Positions 9,899 through 22,109 are shown, numbered from the stretch's first letter. The stretch is 64,000 bases of DNA from Sthenelais limicola (GCA_942159475.1 OW804098.1:117515374-117579373); one strand, 5' to 3'. Notes: generated by a model from the letters alone, not told the origin. Numbers and translations are program-made.

Positions 9899-12800
9899 TG
9901 CATAAGATTCAAACACTCATATTGTGCGACAGTGGAATAGGAGATGAAGAATGCTACATCTTAGCAGAGACTCTCAAGAACACAGAATCCATTACTAATA
10001 TTAAACTTTGTGGTAATGGAATAGGCAGTAAGGGAGGCCTTGCCATAGCCGAGGCTCTCAAGGTCAACAACTTCATCACTAACATTGGTCTTAGTGGTAA
10101 TCAACTAGGAGATGAAGGAAGTCTTGCTTTAGCAGAGGTTCTCAAGGTCAACAACTCCATCACTAACATTGGTCTTGGTTATAATGGAATAGAAGAGAAG
10201 GGAAGCCTTCACTTGGCAGAAGCTCTCAAGGTCAACAAATCTATCACTAACATTGATCTTAGCTATAATGGACTATCTGAGGAGGGAGGTCTGACTTTAG
10301 CAGAGGCTCTCAAGGTCAACAACTCCATCCTTAACATTGATCTCAGTAATAATAGAGCAGGTGAGAAGGGAGGCCTTGCCTTAGCAGACACCCTCAAGGT
10401 TAACAGCTCCATCACTAACATTGATCTCAGTAATAATGATATTGGTGAGAATGGAGGCCTTGCCTTAGCAGGGGCTCTCAAGCACAACAACTCTATCACT
10501 AACATTAGTCTTAGATATAATGGAATAGGCAAAAAGGGAGGCCTTGCATTAGCAGAGGCCCTCAAAGTCAACAACTCCATCACTAAAATTGATCTGACTA
10601 ATAATAGAATAGGTGAGAAGGGAGGTCTTGCCATAGCAGAGGTTCTTAAGGTCAACAACTCTATCACTAATATTGATCTTAGTAATAATGGAATTGGTGA
10701 GAAAGGAGGCCTTGCCTTTGCAGAGGCTCTGAAGGGCAACAACTCCATCACTCATATTGATATTAGTGGTAATGCAATAGGAGAGGAAGGAGGCCTTGCC
10801 TTAGCAGAGGCTCTCAAGCTCAACAACTCCATCAGTTACATTGATCTTAGTTACAAACAAATAGATGAGAGGGGAGCCCTTGCCTTAGCCAAGGCTCTCA
10901 AAGTTAACAACTCTATAACTAATATTGATCTTAGTTATAATAAGATAGGAGAGAAAGGCTGCCTTGCCTTAGCAGAGACTCTCAAGGTCAACAACTCCAT
11001 CACTAACATTGGTCTTAGTGGTAATGCAATAGGAGAGAATGGGGGACTTGCCGTAGCTCAGGCTCTGAAGGTCAACAACTCCATCAATAACATTGGTCTT
11101 AGTGGTAATGCAATAGGAGAGAAAGGAGGACTTGCCGTAGCTCAGGCTCTGAAGGTCAACAACTCTATCACTACTATTGGTCTTAGTGATAATCAAATAG
11201 GTGAAAATGGGGGCCTTGCTTTAGCAGAGACTCTCAAGGTCAGTAAATCAATCACTAACATTGATCTTCGTTTCAATGCAATAGGTGAGAAGGGAGGCCT
11301 TGCCTTAGCAGAGGCTCTCAAGGTCAACAGCTCCATCACATACATCACTCTTGCTTATAATAGAATAGGTGAAATTGGAGGCCTTGCCTTAGCACAGGCC
11401 CTCAAGTTCAATAAGTCCATCACTAACATTGATCTTTGGGATATAGAAATAAGTGAGAAGGGAGGCCTTGCCATAGCAGACATTCTCAAGGTCAATAATC
11501 CCATGACACACACTGATCTGACTAATAATGCATTAGGTGAGAAGGGAGGGCTTGCCATAGCAGAGGCTATCAAGGTCAACAACTCTATCACTAACATTTG
11601 TCTTAGTAATAATGGGATTGGTGAGAAGGGAGGCCTTGCCTTAGCAGAGGCTCTCAATGTTAACAATTCCATTACTAACATTGGTCTTAGTGGAAATGGA
11701 ATTGGAGAGGAGGGGGGCTTTGCATTAGCATCAGCTATCAAGGTCAACAACTCTATCACTAACATTTGTCTTAGTAATAATGGGATTGGTGAGAAGGGAG
11801 GCCTTGCCTTAGCAGAGGCTCTCAAGGTTAGCAATTCCATCACTAACATTGGTCTTAGTGGAAATGGAATTGGAGAGGAGGGGGGCTTTGCATTAGCATC
11901 AGCTATCAAGGTAAACAGCTCTATTACTAATTTGTGTATCAGTAATAATGGAATAGGTGAGAAAGGTGGCCTTGCCTTAGCAGGGGCTCTCAAGGTCAAC
12001 AGCTCCATCACTAAGATTGATCTAAATAATAATAGAATAGGTGAGAAGGGAGGCCTTGCCTTAGCAGGGGCTCTCAAGGTCAACAACTCCATCAGTAAAA
12101 TTGATCTGAATAATAATAGAATAGGTGAGAAGGGAAGCCTTGCCTTAGGCGAGGCTCTCAAGGTCAACAATTGTGTCACTAACATTGATCTTAGTGGTAA
12201 TAGAATAGGAGAGGAGGAAGGCCTTGCCTTAGCAGAGGCTCTCATGCTCAACAACTCCATAACTGACATTGGTCTTAGTGATAATAAAATAGGAGAGAAA
12301 GGAAGCGTTGACCTAGCAAAGGCTCTCAAGGTCAACAACTCAATCACTAAAATTGGTCTTTGTTGGAATGCAATAAGTGAGGAGGGGGGCCTTGCCTTAG
12401 CAGAGGCTCTCAAGGTCAACAATTATATCACTAACATTGATCTTACTGGTAATAGAATTGGCAACAAGGGAGGCCTGGCCTTAGCAGAGGCTCTCAAGGT
12501 CAACAACTCCATCACTACTATTGGTCTTTGTTCTAATGCAATAAGTGAGGAGGGAGGCCTTGCCTTAGCAGACGCTCTCAAGGTCAACAATTGTATCACT
12601 AACATTGATCTTGCTGGTAATAGAATGGGCAACAAGGGAGGCCTGGCCTTAGCAGAGGCTCTCAAGGTCAACAACTCCATCACTACTATTGGTCTTTGTT
12701 CTAATGCAATAGGTGAGGCGGGAGGCCTTGCCTTAGCAGACGCTCTCAAGGTCAACAATTGTATCACTAACATTGATCTTACTGGTAATAGAATTGGCAA

Positions 12801-13758
12801 CAAGGGAGGCCTGACCTTAGCAGCAGCTCTTAAGGTCAACAATTATATCACTAACATTGGTCTTAGTTATAATGAAATAGGTGAGATTGTATGCATTGGC
12901 CTAGGAGGGGCTCTCAAGGACAACAATTCCATCATTAAAATTGCTCTTGGTTTTAATAGAATTGGTGAGAAGGGAGGCCTTGCCTTAGCAGAGGCCCTCA
13001 AGGTCAACAACTCTATCACTAACATTGATCTCAGTAATAATCAAATAGGAGAGAATGGAGGCCTTGCCTTAGCAGAGGCTCTCAAGGTCAACAACTCCAT
13101 CACTTACATTGACCTCAGTAATAATCAAATAGGAGAGAATGGAGGCCTTGCCTTAGCAGAGGCTCTCAAGGTCAACAACTCAAAAACTAACATTGGTCTT
13201 AGTTATAATGAAATAGGTGAGAAGGGAGGCCATGCCTTTGCAGGGACTCTCAAACTCAACAACTCCATCAGTAATATTGATCTAACTGGTAATGGAATAG
13301 GTAAAATTGGATGCCTTGCCTTAGTAGAGACTCTCATGGTCAACAAGTCCATAACTAACATTGGTCTTACTTATAATGAAATAGGTGAGAAGGGTGGCCT
13401 TGCCCTAGCAAACAACTTTATCACTTGTATTTGTCTTAGTTATAATAAAATAGGTGAGAAGGGAGGCCTTGCCTTAGCAGAGGCCCTCAAGGTTAGCAAC
13501 TCTATCACTAACATTGATCTCAGTAATAATCAAATAGGTGAGAAGGGAGGCCTTGCCTTAGCAGAGGCTCTCAAGGTCAACAACTCTATCACTAACATTG
13601 ATCTTAGTAATAATGAAATAGGAGCGAACGGATGCCTTGCCTTAGTCGGGGCTCTCAAGGTCAACAACTCCATCACTCACATTGATCTTAGAAGTAATGA
13701 AATAGGAGGTATTGCCTTAGAGGAAATTAACATACCCTCCCTCAGTATAGATTATTAA
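9877..13758 (+). CDS. NLR-A, C-terminal part: about 45 tandem ribonuclease-inhibitor-type LRRs
   Basis: This frame is open from 9844 and overlaps the end of the preceding frame. Its first residues complete the LRR begun upstream, so a single-base loss (or two-base gain) between about 9850 and 9870, in a small ACATTG ACATTG repeat, most simply explains the split. No sensible GT-AG intron fits. The protein is a run of about 45 units of 28 residues, consensus LKVNNSITNIDLSNNGIGEK followed by GGLALAEA. This is the RI-like LRR class found in NLRs. One unit near 13407-13421 lacks five residues. The array ends in a short non-repeat tail before TAA 13756-13758. There is no ATG until 9883, so it is unlikely to be an independent gene. 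The LRRs would form the ligand-sensing face. Confidence 0.85.
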   Translation: MSMLESVMHKIQTLILCDSGIGDEECYILAETLKNTESITNIKLCGNGIGSKGGLAIAEALKVNNFITNIGLSGNQLGDEGSLALAEVLKVNNSITNIGLGYNGIEEKGSLHLAEALKVNKSITNIDLSYNGLSEEGGLTLAEALKVNNSILNIDLSNNRAGEKGGLALADTLKVNSSITNIDLSNNDIGENGGLALAGALKHNNSITNISLRYNGIGKKGGLALAEALKVNNSITKIDLTNNRIGEKGGLAIAEVLKVNNSITNIDLSNNGIGEKGGLAFAEALKGNNSITHIDISGNAIGEEGGLALAEALKLNNSISYIDLSYKQIDERGALALAKALKVNNSITNIDLSYNKIGEKGCLALAETLKVNNSITNIGLSGNAIGENGGLAVAQALKVNNSINNIGLSGNAIGEKGGLAVAQALKVNNSITTIGLSDNQIGENGGLALAETLKVSKSITNIDLRFNAIGEKGGLALAEALKVNSSITYITLAYNRIGEIGGLALAQALKFNKSITNIDLWDIEISEKGGLAIADILKVNNPMTHTDLTNNALGEKGGLAIAEAIKVNNSITNICLSNNGIGEKGGLALAEALNVNNSITNIGLSGNGIGEEGGFALASAIKVNNSITNICLSNNGIGEKGGLALAEALKVSNSITNIGLSGNGIGEEGGFALASAIKVNSSITNLCISNNGIGEKGGLALAGALKVNSSITKIDLNNNRIGEKGGLALAGALKVNNSISKIDLNNNRIGEKGSLALGEALKVNNCVTNIDLSGNRIGEEEGLALAEALMLNNSITDIGLSDNKIGEKGSVDLAKALKVNNSITKIGLCWNAISEEGGLALAEALKVNNYITNIDLTGNRIGNKGGLALAEALKVNNSITTIGLCSNAISEEGGLALADALKVNNCITNIDLAGNRMGNKGGLALAEALKVNNSITTIGLCSNAIGEAGGLALADALKVNNCITNIDLTGNRIGNKGGLTLAAALKVNNYITNIGLSYNEIGEIVCIGLGGALKDNNSIIKIALGFNRIGEKGGLALAEALKVNNSITNIDLSNNQIGENGGLALAEALKVNNSITYIDLSNNQIGENGGLALAEALKVNNSKTNIGLSYNEIGEKGGHAFAGTLKLNNSISNIDLTGNGIGKIGCLALVETLMVNKSITNIGLTYNEIGEKGGLALANNFITCICLSYNKIGEKGGLALAEALKVSNSITNIDLSNNQIGEKGGLALAEALKVNNSITNIDLSNNEIGANGCLALVGALKVNNSITHIDLRSNEIGGIALEEINIPSLSIDY
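9990..13700 (+). repeat. 84-bp tandem repeat encoding LRRs, with 168-bp higher-order duplications
   Basis: The 84-bp unit (28 codons) repeats about 45 times with high nucleotide identity, including synonymous positions. Pairs of units are duplicated as 168-bp blocks: 11577-11744 with 11745-11912, and 12433-12600 with 12601-12768 and part of 12769-12850. Such blocks are typical of unequal crossing-over within the array. Confidence 0.92.
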
Positions 13759-15281
13759 GTAGAACAGCTTGGTTGGACCGTATGTATTGCAATATATTGC
13801 CACTCTTTATCTCTCTTTCCCCATTTCTAGTTGGTTGTGCTAACCAACACACAGGCCCAGAACTTTTCTCAGTTGATTTGTAGGCCAAGGTTCAAGGCAT
13901 ATAACTTTTGTATATTATGGGGATTTGTTGACTTCAATGATATGGAAAATAGCTCTATTCAGGCAGTAGAGGACACCACACTTTTACCCCTAAACTATAT
14001 ATAGATAGATTTTCGGTGCTACGCTTCGCTATGCACCTTGGGATTCCTATGCCAGAAATGAGGTGAAGAACGATACACAGACATGCACTAAGGTTAGCTC
14101 GAGATTTATTTGACCTCTTCCAAATGATTTTAAATGTCCTGGAATGATTTTAATTATGGTAACTTGTTGCGAGAGAAACACAGCGAGGGCGTCGCATGGT
14201 TCAATTTAGCGCTTAAGTTTATGATGACCATGATAAGCAGTTTCAATGCTTAGCAGAGGACGTAGCATCATGGCATGACATGTCCCCATGACAACGCTGG
14301 CCTATTTTCAGAATAATCAATGAAAACCAGAAGGATAAACTGGGTCATATGTTTCTTCCTTAGCGACGAATGAAACATATTTCTTCCCGCTTGCTGGCCT
14401 ATAACAAGCCTATACTAAGTCTATGGACACTCTGTTTCAGAGGTGAAATAATATTACATACATTACATTGGTTGTTAAATTAGCATTCTCGCCTTATTAG
14501 TGCTTTCACATTACATTTTGTGTTACAAGACCTTTTATTGGCATGTGTGATTACTTTATTAGGGATACCATGGCAAACAGGGTAACATACCTACTTCAGT
14601 ATAAATTCCACCTCTTTCCAGATGTTATCATTATGCCAAGTCAATGATTGTTGTTACAAAAAGTGAATATGCGGTATGGTTAATTGTGCCTGACCCATTC
14701 ATTGTATGTATTTTTAGTTCTTATTGTTATGCCAAGTCCTGTTGACTGATGAATTTGTAACACTCATGTGTGTACTATGATTTTATGAAAGTATATGTTA
14801 TAATGTATGTGTAACACAGATATATATGCCAGTAAAATTGGGAAAATCAGACAACTTGGTAGTTTTATCTATAGGTTTAATCATAACTTTAATTCTCACT
14901 TAATGATTAAATTTCATAACATTTTCTAATCTCTGTCATGTAGTTGTACTTTCACAACCTAAGAGATTAAGAAAACCAAAGGACGGGCACAAACTCAAAG
15001 ACCTGACTCTGGACAATAGTTTGTAAACCATTTGTACAAAGAACTCTGACGAATAATAACTCTTTCAATTCAATTTATCAGTGACTAATAAATTTAGGTG
15101 CTATGTGCATACTATGTAATCCACCTTAGGTGACCACCCTTGGGACTGAGCCATTTACAGTTATAATAGTCAGATGGTCTTATTATCAGGGCTAGTCAAA
15201 TAGAAGAAAACAAATTCGGGCCGAGAATAAACTGGTCTTAATTATGGGTTGGGCTCTTTATTGAGATAGTAGTTTAAAAAT
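13759..15281. other. Intergenic, no gene seen
   Basis: AT-rich sequence downstream of NLR-A. No open frame of note, no RNA gene and no strong repeat is visible. Several AATAAA-like motifs could serve as the NLR-A poly(A) signal but none stands out. Confidence 0.6.
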
Positions 15282-16620
15282 GCACTCCCAGCTATGCATG
15301 CGCAAATCTGCGCAATTTTTCCTTTTGCCACATACACCAAGTATATGATAAACCCAAACATGTCCCTGTATATCTAAGAATTCCGAATCCATTAAAAGCA
15401 TGTAAATAACAAAAGAAGTGGTGCATTTTTCAATCGGTGCGCACCGAATGGACGTCCATTGGAGTGTCTCTCAACCAGAGATTTCACAGGGATTTCTCCC
15501 TTGTTAGCATACGTCATATATTGGAAATGAGGGTGCACTATATGCTAATGATCTCAGTTGACTTCATTAGCATAGTGCAACGTTTTGTGGAATTCCGTTC
15601 CACATGTTAAACAGATGTTTGTTATTTTCGTTGTAAATTGGACTTATTGATTGAATTTTAAGTGCCAATCGTCAGACCATAGTCAGACCCAACTGATGGG
15701 TATGTTTGTTTGTTTCTAACTGTGACCAATAACTTGATTGCCTTCAAGTCCATGTGATGATATTTCAGGCCCTTCGACCTATATATATTAATGTTTCAAC
15801 ACTTGAATTCATTTGCCTATATTTTAGGCTTTTCCAAGCCCCATTATTAGAATACAGTTGATAAAGTGTACATAAAAGTATATATAAAGTCCTATTTCAT
15901 AGTAATATATGAATGTTTTTCTTGAGTCCTTTGTAACACAAATGCCCTAGCTTAATTTTAAAAATCCGCCCCTGCCGCACAAAACTAAATACAGAGAAGC
16001 AGTCAAATGAGAAATATACATTTTATACAATATGATTATGTATATACAGTATCCCAGTGTCCAGCCCAGTTGAATTTTAAGTACCAATCGTTTCATAATT
16101 TTGTCCCTACTGGTGATTCATTGCTTAGTAAAGCAAAATGCCAACTGATTGGTATGTTTGTTTGTTTCTAAATGTGACCAATAACTTGATTGCCTATTAA
16201 GAACTGTAAAGCCTATTTTTATAAACCTTATCTTAAGGGCCACTTGTCTGATCAGAGTCATTTATACATGTCTATAATAATGCCTCTACTGGTGATTCAT
16301 TGCTTATTGAAGCACAAGCCTGATGGGTCTGTTTGTTTGTTTCTAAATAATAATAGACCCTGCGCACACGCATGCATGTGACTAGGGGTTTCCCACTACC
16401 CCTCCTGTCTTGAATGGGCACTTACAGGCCAGTCATGCACTGGTATACAGAGCAAAAACCGATACCGAATTTGTTACTTTTAATCAGTTTTTCTTCATTT
16501 AAATTGTTTCTCTAGGACATATGATAGGTTTAGAGTGTTTATCTCAAGGATAGTCATTTCATTTCATGATCTTCAACAGCTGGTAATGCATATTTAATAT
16601 GCGGGTTCCTCTGTATTTTG
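15282..16620 (+). repeat. Interspersed repeat family B, copy 1
   Basis: Two stretches, 15282-15492 and about 16435-16612, match 59926-60137 and 61001-61165 in the same order and orientation at roughly 75-85% by eye. Landmarks are gcatgcgcaaat, gtgcgcaccgaatgga, ctcaaccagagat and the later aatcagtttttcttcattta. The inner part holds three partial direct repeats of a segment with tatgtttgtttgtttctaa (15650-15740, 16068-16195, 16275-16345). No protein is encoded; probably an old non-autonomous element or degraded LTR. Confidence 0.7.
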
Positions 16621-17189
16621 CTAATGTGTCGTTGTAAGCTGATAGGTCAGGGTTACTCTAGCTCTGCTAATATAAAGCATTTAACATGTTGTAACAAGTA
16701 TCAGAAGTAGCAGAGAGTCAGATGACATTTCAAGTGGCGTACATTAATAGAAAATGTGTCAATCATGTGTCCATGATAAATGTGTCCCAAGACTATATAA
16801 AATCATGAAAGGTATTTTTGAAAAAGGATATTTTTGTGATTAAAATGCTCCCTTTAACTTTTAAAGTCATGTTCATGTATATTATATTGAATATTGCTTA
16901 TAGCACTGGTTGCAATTGTATATAAATGATGAATATTAATACAGAAATCAGTAGGTTTCTGAGCATATTAATAAACCACATATTTCACACTACATCTTTT
17001 GATATTGTCTATTGTGGCAATGGTGGTATGTGAATACAAGAATATTATGCATATAAATCAATCAAATAATGTTAGTTATACATATAGATAACTGGAAGGA
17101 TAAAGTGAAATCCATCACCTTCTCTTAAGTTTACTATCTTTTACATCAGATATGAGATAAATGTGTTTGCGACAAATCATATGGTCTAT
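16621..17189. other. Intergenic, nothing recognised
   Basis: AT-rich sequence between two repeat blocks, without a supported gene or repeat. Confidence 0.5.
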
Positions 17190-19035
17190 TACTTTTGTCT
17201 ATGTGTTTTATTGTCTCAGCTAGCACTTTCTCCTTGATATTGCGTGATATAACAATGTAAGAGAAAGTGCATGTGTCTCACTTGACCAAAAATCATTGTG
17301 ACCAAACCAATCAAGAAAACCGCTTTACCTCATTTTAAACCACTTTACCTTATCAAGGGGGATATTGTTTACCTAATTGTAAAGCCAATGCAATGATCAG
17401 TGTAAAGCGACTGAATGATTTCTGTACCACGCAAACACATTATGGGCATCTTCATTAAAAATAATCAAAGCATTTCCACACTTTTTACTTCCAGATATAT
17501 AGCTCTAAGTTAAATTTATTACAGTATATACCTGGGTGCTGTATGCATTCACTAACGTATAATTTGTCAAACCTAGCAAACGTTTATGAACTGAAACTCC
17601 GAATCCCACTTTACCTCATCATGTATTAGTAGGTGTAGGCACAGTGAACAATATTTATTTTAAAAATTGGCACATTAGCACCTGCAATAAACACTTGAGA
17701 CCTACTGACATGTCTCCTCATGTGTAAGGTAGATGTGTCTTATCGCCTAATCAATATCCATATCATTATAATGCGAATATATATATCAACTATATCTATG
17801 TTATGTGTTAATACGAAAAATATGTGTGAGTGTTCATATTGAATAGAACGATTCCCTTCAGTTCACAACTACTCTTTTGGTATACCAACAAAATATGCTT
17901 AGGAACTGCAATTTTTAAGTGATTTCTCCCTTGAAATCGATGCCAATTCTTTGAGACGGGAATCCGGGTATTTACAGGTGGCGCTACGATCGGCGGCAAA
18001 AACTCGGGTGAATACACCAGCTGAGTGCCATAGGCGCTAACGCTAAAATACCTGTTTTCAACCCCTTTGAAACCATACATAAATGGGTCAAAATGCTATG
18101 ATCTTACATGAATATATCAAGTATTGTTCATACATTGCAGTCATTGGTTCCGTTTTTCCGACAATTGTGTATAATTTAAGAAATCAAGGGGGAAAGTTGG
18201 AGATTTTAAGCTTGGTTGCTATGGTCGTCAAGGGCTGAAGTCCCGGCCCCCTGCTCGGCAGTGGGGTGAAAGTAAACAATGGCTGAAATCTCAGCATTAC
18301 TGACGATTTTAGGCAATGAATGTTGCGGAAATGTTGCTCATGTTCATTATGAATATATTTTATGATATGGATTTTAATATTATATATGATTAATTATTCA
18401 AAATGGCACAAAACTAGTTCGTTCCTAGACATGTGGATGCCCTGTCACGTGACCAAATGAGCGAGGCCGTCTCAAAGAATTGTGTCCACATTTATTTAGG
18501 TACCTAATTTGTTTCCCTCTTTACTGATACTAAATATCTTTTATTTGAGGAATTATTGTGGGTATGGAAGCAAGTGGAAAGTCTTTAGGGGCCGTGTGCA
18601 TTTATTTTCAGCCCGATCCATATGCACTTATAACATGCATGGCATAGCGTCAGTGATTTGTATCTGGGTCAGATTTTCAGAAAATGTACAATTTGCAGAT
18701 GTACACATTTAGTAATTTCTGCTAACTTCTGCTATAAATGATAAATTTTGGATATATCTGAGTACTTTGGTACCGCATTGATTAAAGTATCGAACAGTTT
18801 TGTTACGTTAAACTGCATTTTGAAGCTCATTTCTGTCTTAAATGTGGATTATTTGAGAGGATTGGTGAAGGCGAATTGTACATTCTCTGAAAGGTTGACC
18901 CATCTACAGCGATGGGAGGTACAACTCAATATTTAAAAACTCTTATCAGGACATGTATATATATCAAGATATAGGTTAATTTATAACGCCTCAAGTGTTT
19001 TGAACAAATCCAGCTTGGTAACACAGTAGTTTATC
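17190..19035 (+). repeat. Duplicated block E, copy 1 (mostly empty-site version)
   Basis: Colinear with 53985-58745: shared landmarks are agagaaagt(g/a)catgtg, cacctgcaataaacacttgaga, tatgtgtgagtgttcatat, gtttccctctttactgatac and atatcaagatataggttaat. This copy lacks the two family-A MITEs, the 2.84-kb transposon and one family-C MITE present in copy 2, so it serves as the pre-insertion reference. It has about 0.37 kb (17280-17650) absent from copy 2. Confidence 0.82.
18666..18901 (+). mobile_element. MITE family C, copy C1
   Basis: About 235 bp with imperfect inverted ends: GGGTCAGATTTTCAGAAAAT at the left and its near complement at the right. It is non-coding and dispersed, with the internal landmark gagaggattggtgaaggcga. 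Confidence 0.75.
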
Positions 19036-19230
19036 ATCTGATTAAGACACATGATTCCTCAAGTGTTTGAGTGACACGATAACGATTTATGTTGAACTTT
19101 CTCAAGTGTTTTGATCATGAGTCAGACTTAAAGTTGCATTGTCAGCTATTACGACTAAAAAGATCTTACCGAATTTACTCTGCTTATATTATAGGATATA
19201 GGACTAAATTCATGTTCTGCTACTGTAATA

Positions 19231-19640
19231 TGTGATGTGTTTCAGGAAAATGAGTCATAAGTCGCAAAAAATGATATTTTTCAAAGTTTTTTTTTCACGA
19301 GATCTCTTTATTGGAAAGTTCTGATTTTCGGAGGGTTTAGCACTTATCGTCATATAAATCCATGGGACAAATTTCAAGACATTGTATTAATTATATCATT
19401 GTGTTGTGAAGGCCTTTGTATGGAGTATATTTAGTTACTTTACTGGTATTTACCCAGCCAGAAACATTGCAAACTTTTTTTTCCAAAATAAAGATATCAA
19501 ACTTAAAATATAGAAATACATGTTAGGTACCCTAGTGTTTACTATCATTGGAATCGGCTTGATATCCTCTTTTCAGATATTGTCATATCTCAAAATCCAT
19601 ATCTAGCGACTTATGACTCATTTTCATAAAACGGATCACA
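19231..19640 (+). mobile_element. MITE family A, copy A1
   Basis: About 410 bp, with TGTGATGTGTTTCAGGAAAA at the left end and its near complement at the right (long inverted termini, more than 35 bp). Flanked by TA on both sides. The right TA is shared with copy A2, so two elements sit head to tail. Confidence 0.85.
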
Positions 19641-19642
19641 TA

Positions 19643-19995
19643 TGTGATGTGTTCCAGGAAAATGAGTCACAGGTTGCAAAATTGATATTTTTCAAAGTGT
19701 TTTTTTTTACAAGATCTCTTATTGGAATGTTCTGATGTTTAGGGGCTTTAGAACTTATAGTCATATGAATCCATGTCGCAATTTTCATGGCATTGTATTA
19801 AATATATGCCATCGTTTTGAAGGCCTTCGTATGAAGTATATTTAATAACTTTACTGGTAATTATCCATCCAGAAAAAAATGCAAATTTTGTTTTCAAAAG
19901 TAAAAATATCAAACATAAATTACCATTTCGAATAGGATGATATCTCAGAATCATTTTTTTGCGACTTATGAGTCATTTTCCTAAAACGGATCACA
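19643..19995 (+). mobile_element. MITE family A, copy A2
   Basis: Abuts A1 with only TA between them and is followed by TA. It has the same terminal inverted repeats, with internal shortening to about 353 bp. Confidence 0.83.
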
Positions 19996-20316
19996 TATTC
20001 ATCAACATATTTTGAAGTCGAATTAGCAGAGAGAAAACGGTCGGCGCTGAACGATAGAAAAATAATTAGTGGACCCATTCCAGGAAAGAATTTTGGCGGT
20101 TCCCAGAAATACAAACAACGACTTATAGATATGAGACTTATATGAGAGCAAATATAACCAAACAGAATTTTCCTCAATTCTAATAAAATTGCTTAAATAA
20201 GTTAAATATCAATAGGTTAGTAAAGCACGGAAAAAAAAGTAGAACAATCTTTTGTTTTTGACCAAATTAACTTAGGGTAAAGTTTGAAAAAAACTATTTC
20301 CAAGCCCATGATCATT

Positions 20317-20725
20317 TGTGATGTGTTTCAGGAAAATGAGTCATAAGTCGCAAAATTGATATTTTTCAAAGTGTTTTTTTCACAAGATCACATTATTGGA
20401 ATGTTCTGATATTTGGGGAGTGTGTCACTTATAGGTATGTCAATCGATGTATCAAATTTCAGGACAATCTATGCAATATATCCTTTCGTTTTAAAGGTCC
20501 TCATATGGACTACATTTAGTTATTTTACTGTTTATTAACCCCCAGAAATATTGGAAACCTTTTTTTCAAAAACGAAAATATCTAACTTAAAATCTAGAAA
20601 TACTTATTATTTTATTATACTGTTTACTATCATTGGAATCGGCTTGATCTCCTCTTTTCAAATATGGTGATATCTCAAAATCCATTTTTTGCGACTTATG
20701 ACTCATTTTCCTAAAACGGATCACA
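20317..20725 (+). mobile_element. MITE family A, copy A3
   Basis: About 409 bp, full length, flanked by TT on each side. The right terminus carries a GGATCACA variant also seen in A1, A2 and A6. Confidence 0.85.
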
Positions 20726-20789
20726 TTTTATGATTACACTGATGACTGACCCCCAAATTACAGTCTGTAGTAGAAAGCGCTAATTAACT

Positions 20790-20880
20790 TTTAGGGATCA
20801 GGTGATTCCCATTAACACTTTTAGCCTTAGCCTTAGCCTTAGCCTTAGCCTTAATTGTGGTTAAGCTTATCGCTGTATGC
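20790..20880. repeat. (TTAGCC)n run inside a dispersed repeat
   Basis: Five full TTAGCC units at 20821-20850. The surrounding sequence (taacact...ttagcc...ggttaagcttatcgctg) recurs in inverted orientation at about 52395-52460, with fewer hexamers there, so the hexamer expanded inside an older interspersed repeat. Confidence 0.7.
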
Positions 20881-21197
20881 GGTGAACTGCATCGCGAGAG
20901 GAATGTGGCTTTCTGGACAGGACTGTACACTGGAACCACGCTAAAAGCAACCACTCTTGAGACTGAGCAATCTTTGGTTGCATAGTGAGATGATTGCAAT
21001 ACTAACATTCTAGGGGTTCCAATGGAACTATTCTAAATCGACGATGATAGGAACGTGATATTCTTGACAATAGTATTTATTAGATAAATTTTGCTTCATA
21101 AATATGTCATATACTTTTATGAATTATTTAAAGTTATTAAACATTGTTGTAGTTTGAAGACAGTAGAGACAAGCTCTTCATTATACACACAATATGA

Positions 21198-21229
<32 letters not shown>

Positions 21230-22109
21230 AAGTTGAACCGCACTAACTGCACATAGTGTCACACACCGAGCTCTGTGCGCGGGAAAAGCGTTGTTAAGGA
21301 CGCGTTACTAACGTTGTATAAATTAGAGGACGTTATCCGTCCTAAAATATTGCGTCCTGATCGTTGTTCATAGTTGTTGACAAACATGTCTGGATGAAAG
21401 GCAGGCCAGAAAGATTTCAGGAACATATTTTATATCAAATTAAAGCTTGGACGATTTCCTATCCAATTATGCATGCTGTATGGTGTATGCGACATATCTT
21501 GAAAATCGAGCAAACCCGCCGATTACGAATGCCGCAAAATCCCTTTGAAATATACAGTATTTCCACTATTGCACCCCCTCCCTCCGTTTGTGCTATGCTA
21601 TTACCTTGTGTTACAGTGACAGTTGTGTGGGAGGAAATCAACTACTGGAATAGCCTTACATACACGGCGGGAAAACCGAAAATCCGAAAGTAGTACACAT
21701 ATCCATACGCGAGAGTTGTTCGGCAAGTAGGCCTAAGTAGTTCTGTGTTCAAAGCGTAATTAAACAATAAACACCTTTTTTATTCTTGATAAATGTACCT
21801 TTGGATTGAACGGAACCTAACAATGATTCACTCAATGTTTGGGACGCTGAGATCTTCCCGGTATCCCACCAGGAAATAATAATTATTAAGAACATATACA
21901 ATGAAATCGTGATTACATGTTAAACATTATACTTAGTATTAATAATTACGGCTTGCTTTTGATTTGAGAAAGAGAAATGGCAGTGTCCTTTGATTGTCTT
22001 TGAGTCCGCGTTATTTGCCAATAGTATGCAGATTTGATTTTATCTCTTCTCGCTGACTAGTAGGCTACCGTAATTACAACAATTTAAGAGAAATACATTT
22101 TATTACAAA
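20881..22109. other. Intergenic with (ATT)n microsatellite
   Basis: An ATT run of about ten units lies at 21198-21228. An open frame at 21364-21693 (109 codons) has no recognisable motif and I do not call it a gene. Confidence 0.5.

Noticed and set aside
10263..12842. Several antisense open frames opposite the NLR-A LRRs
   Set aside because: Shadows of the in-phase LRR repeat.
21364..21693. 109-codon open frame in the 20.9-22.1 kb region
   Set aside because: No motif, no splice or promoter context, and atypical of a conserved protein.
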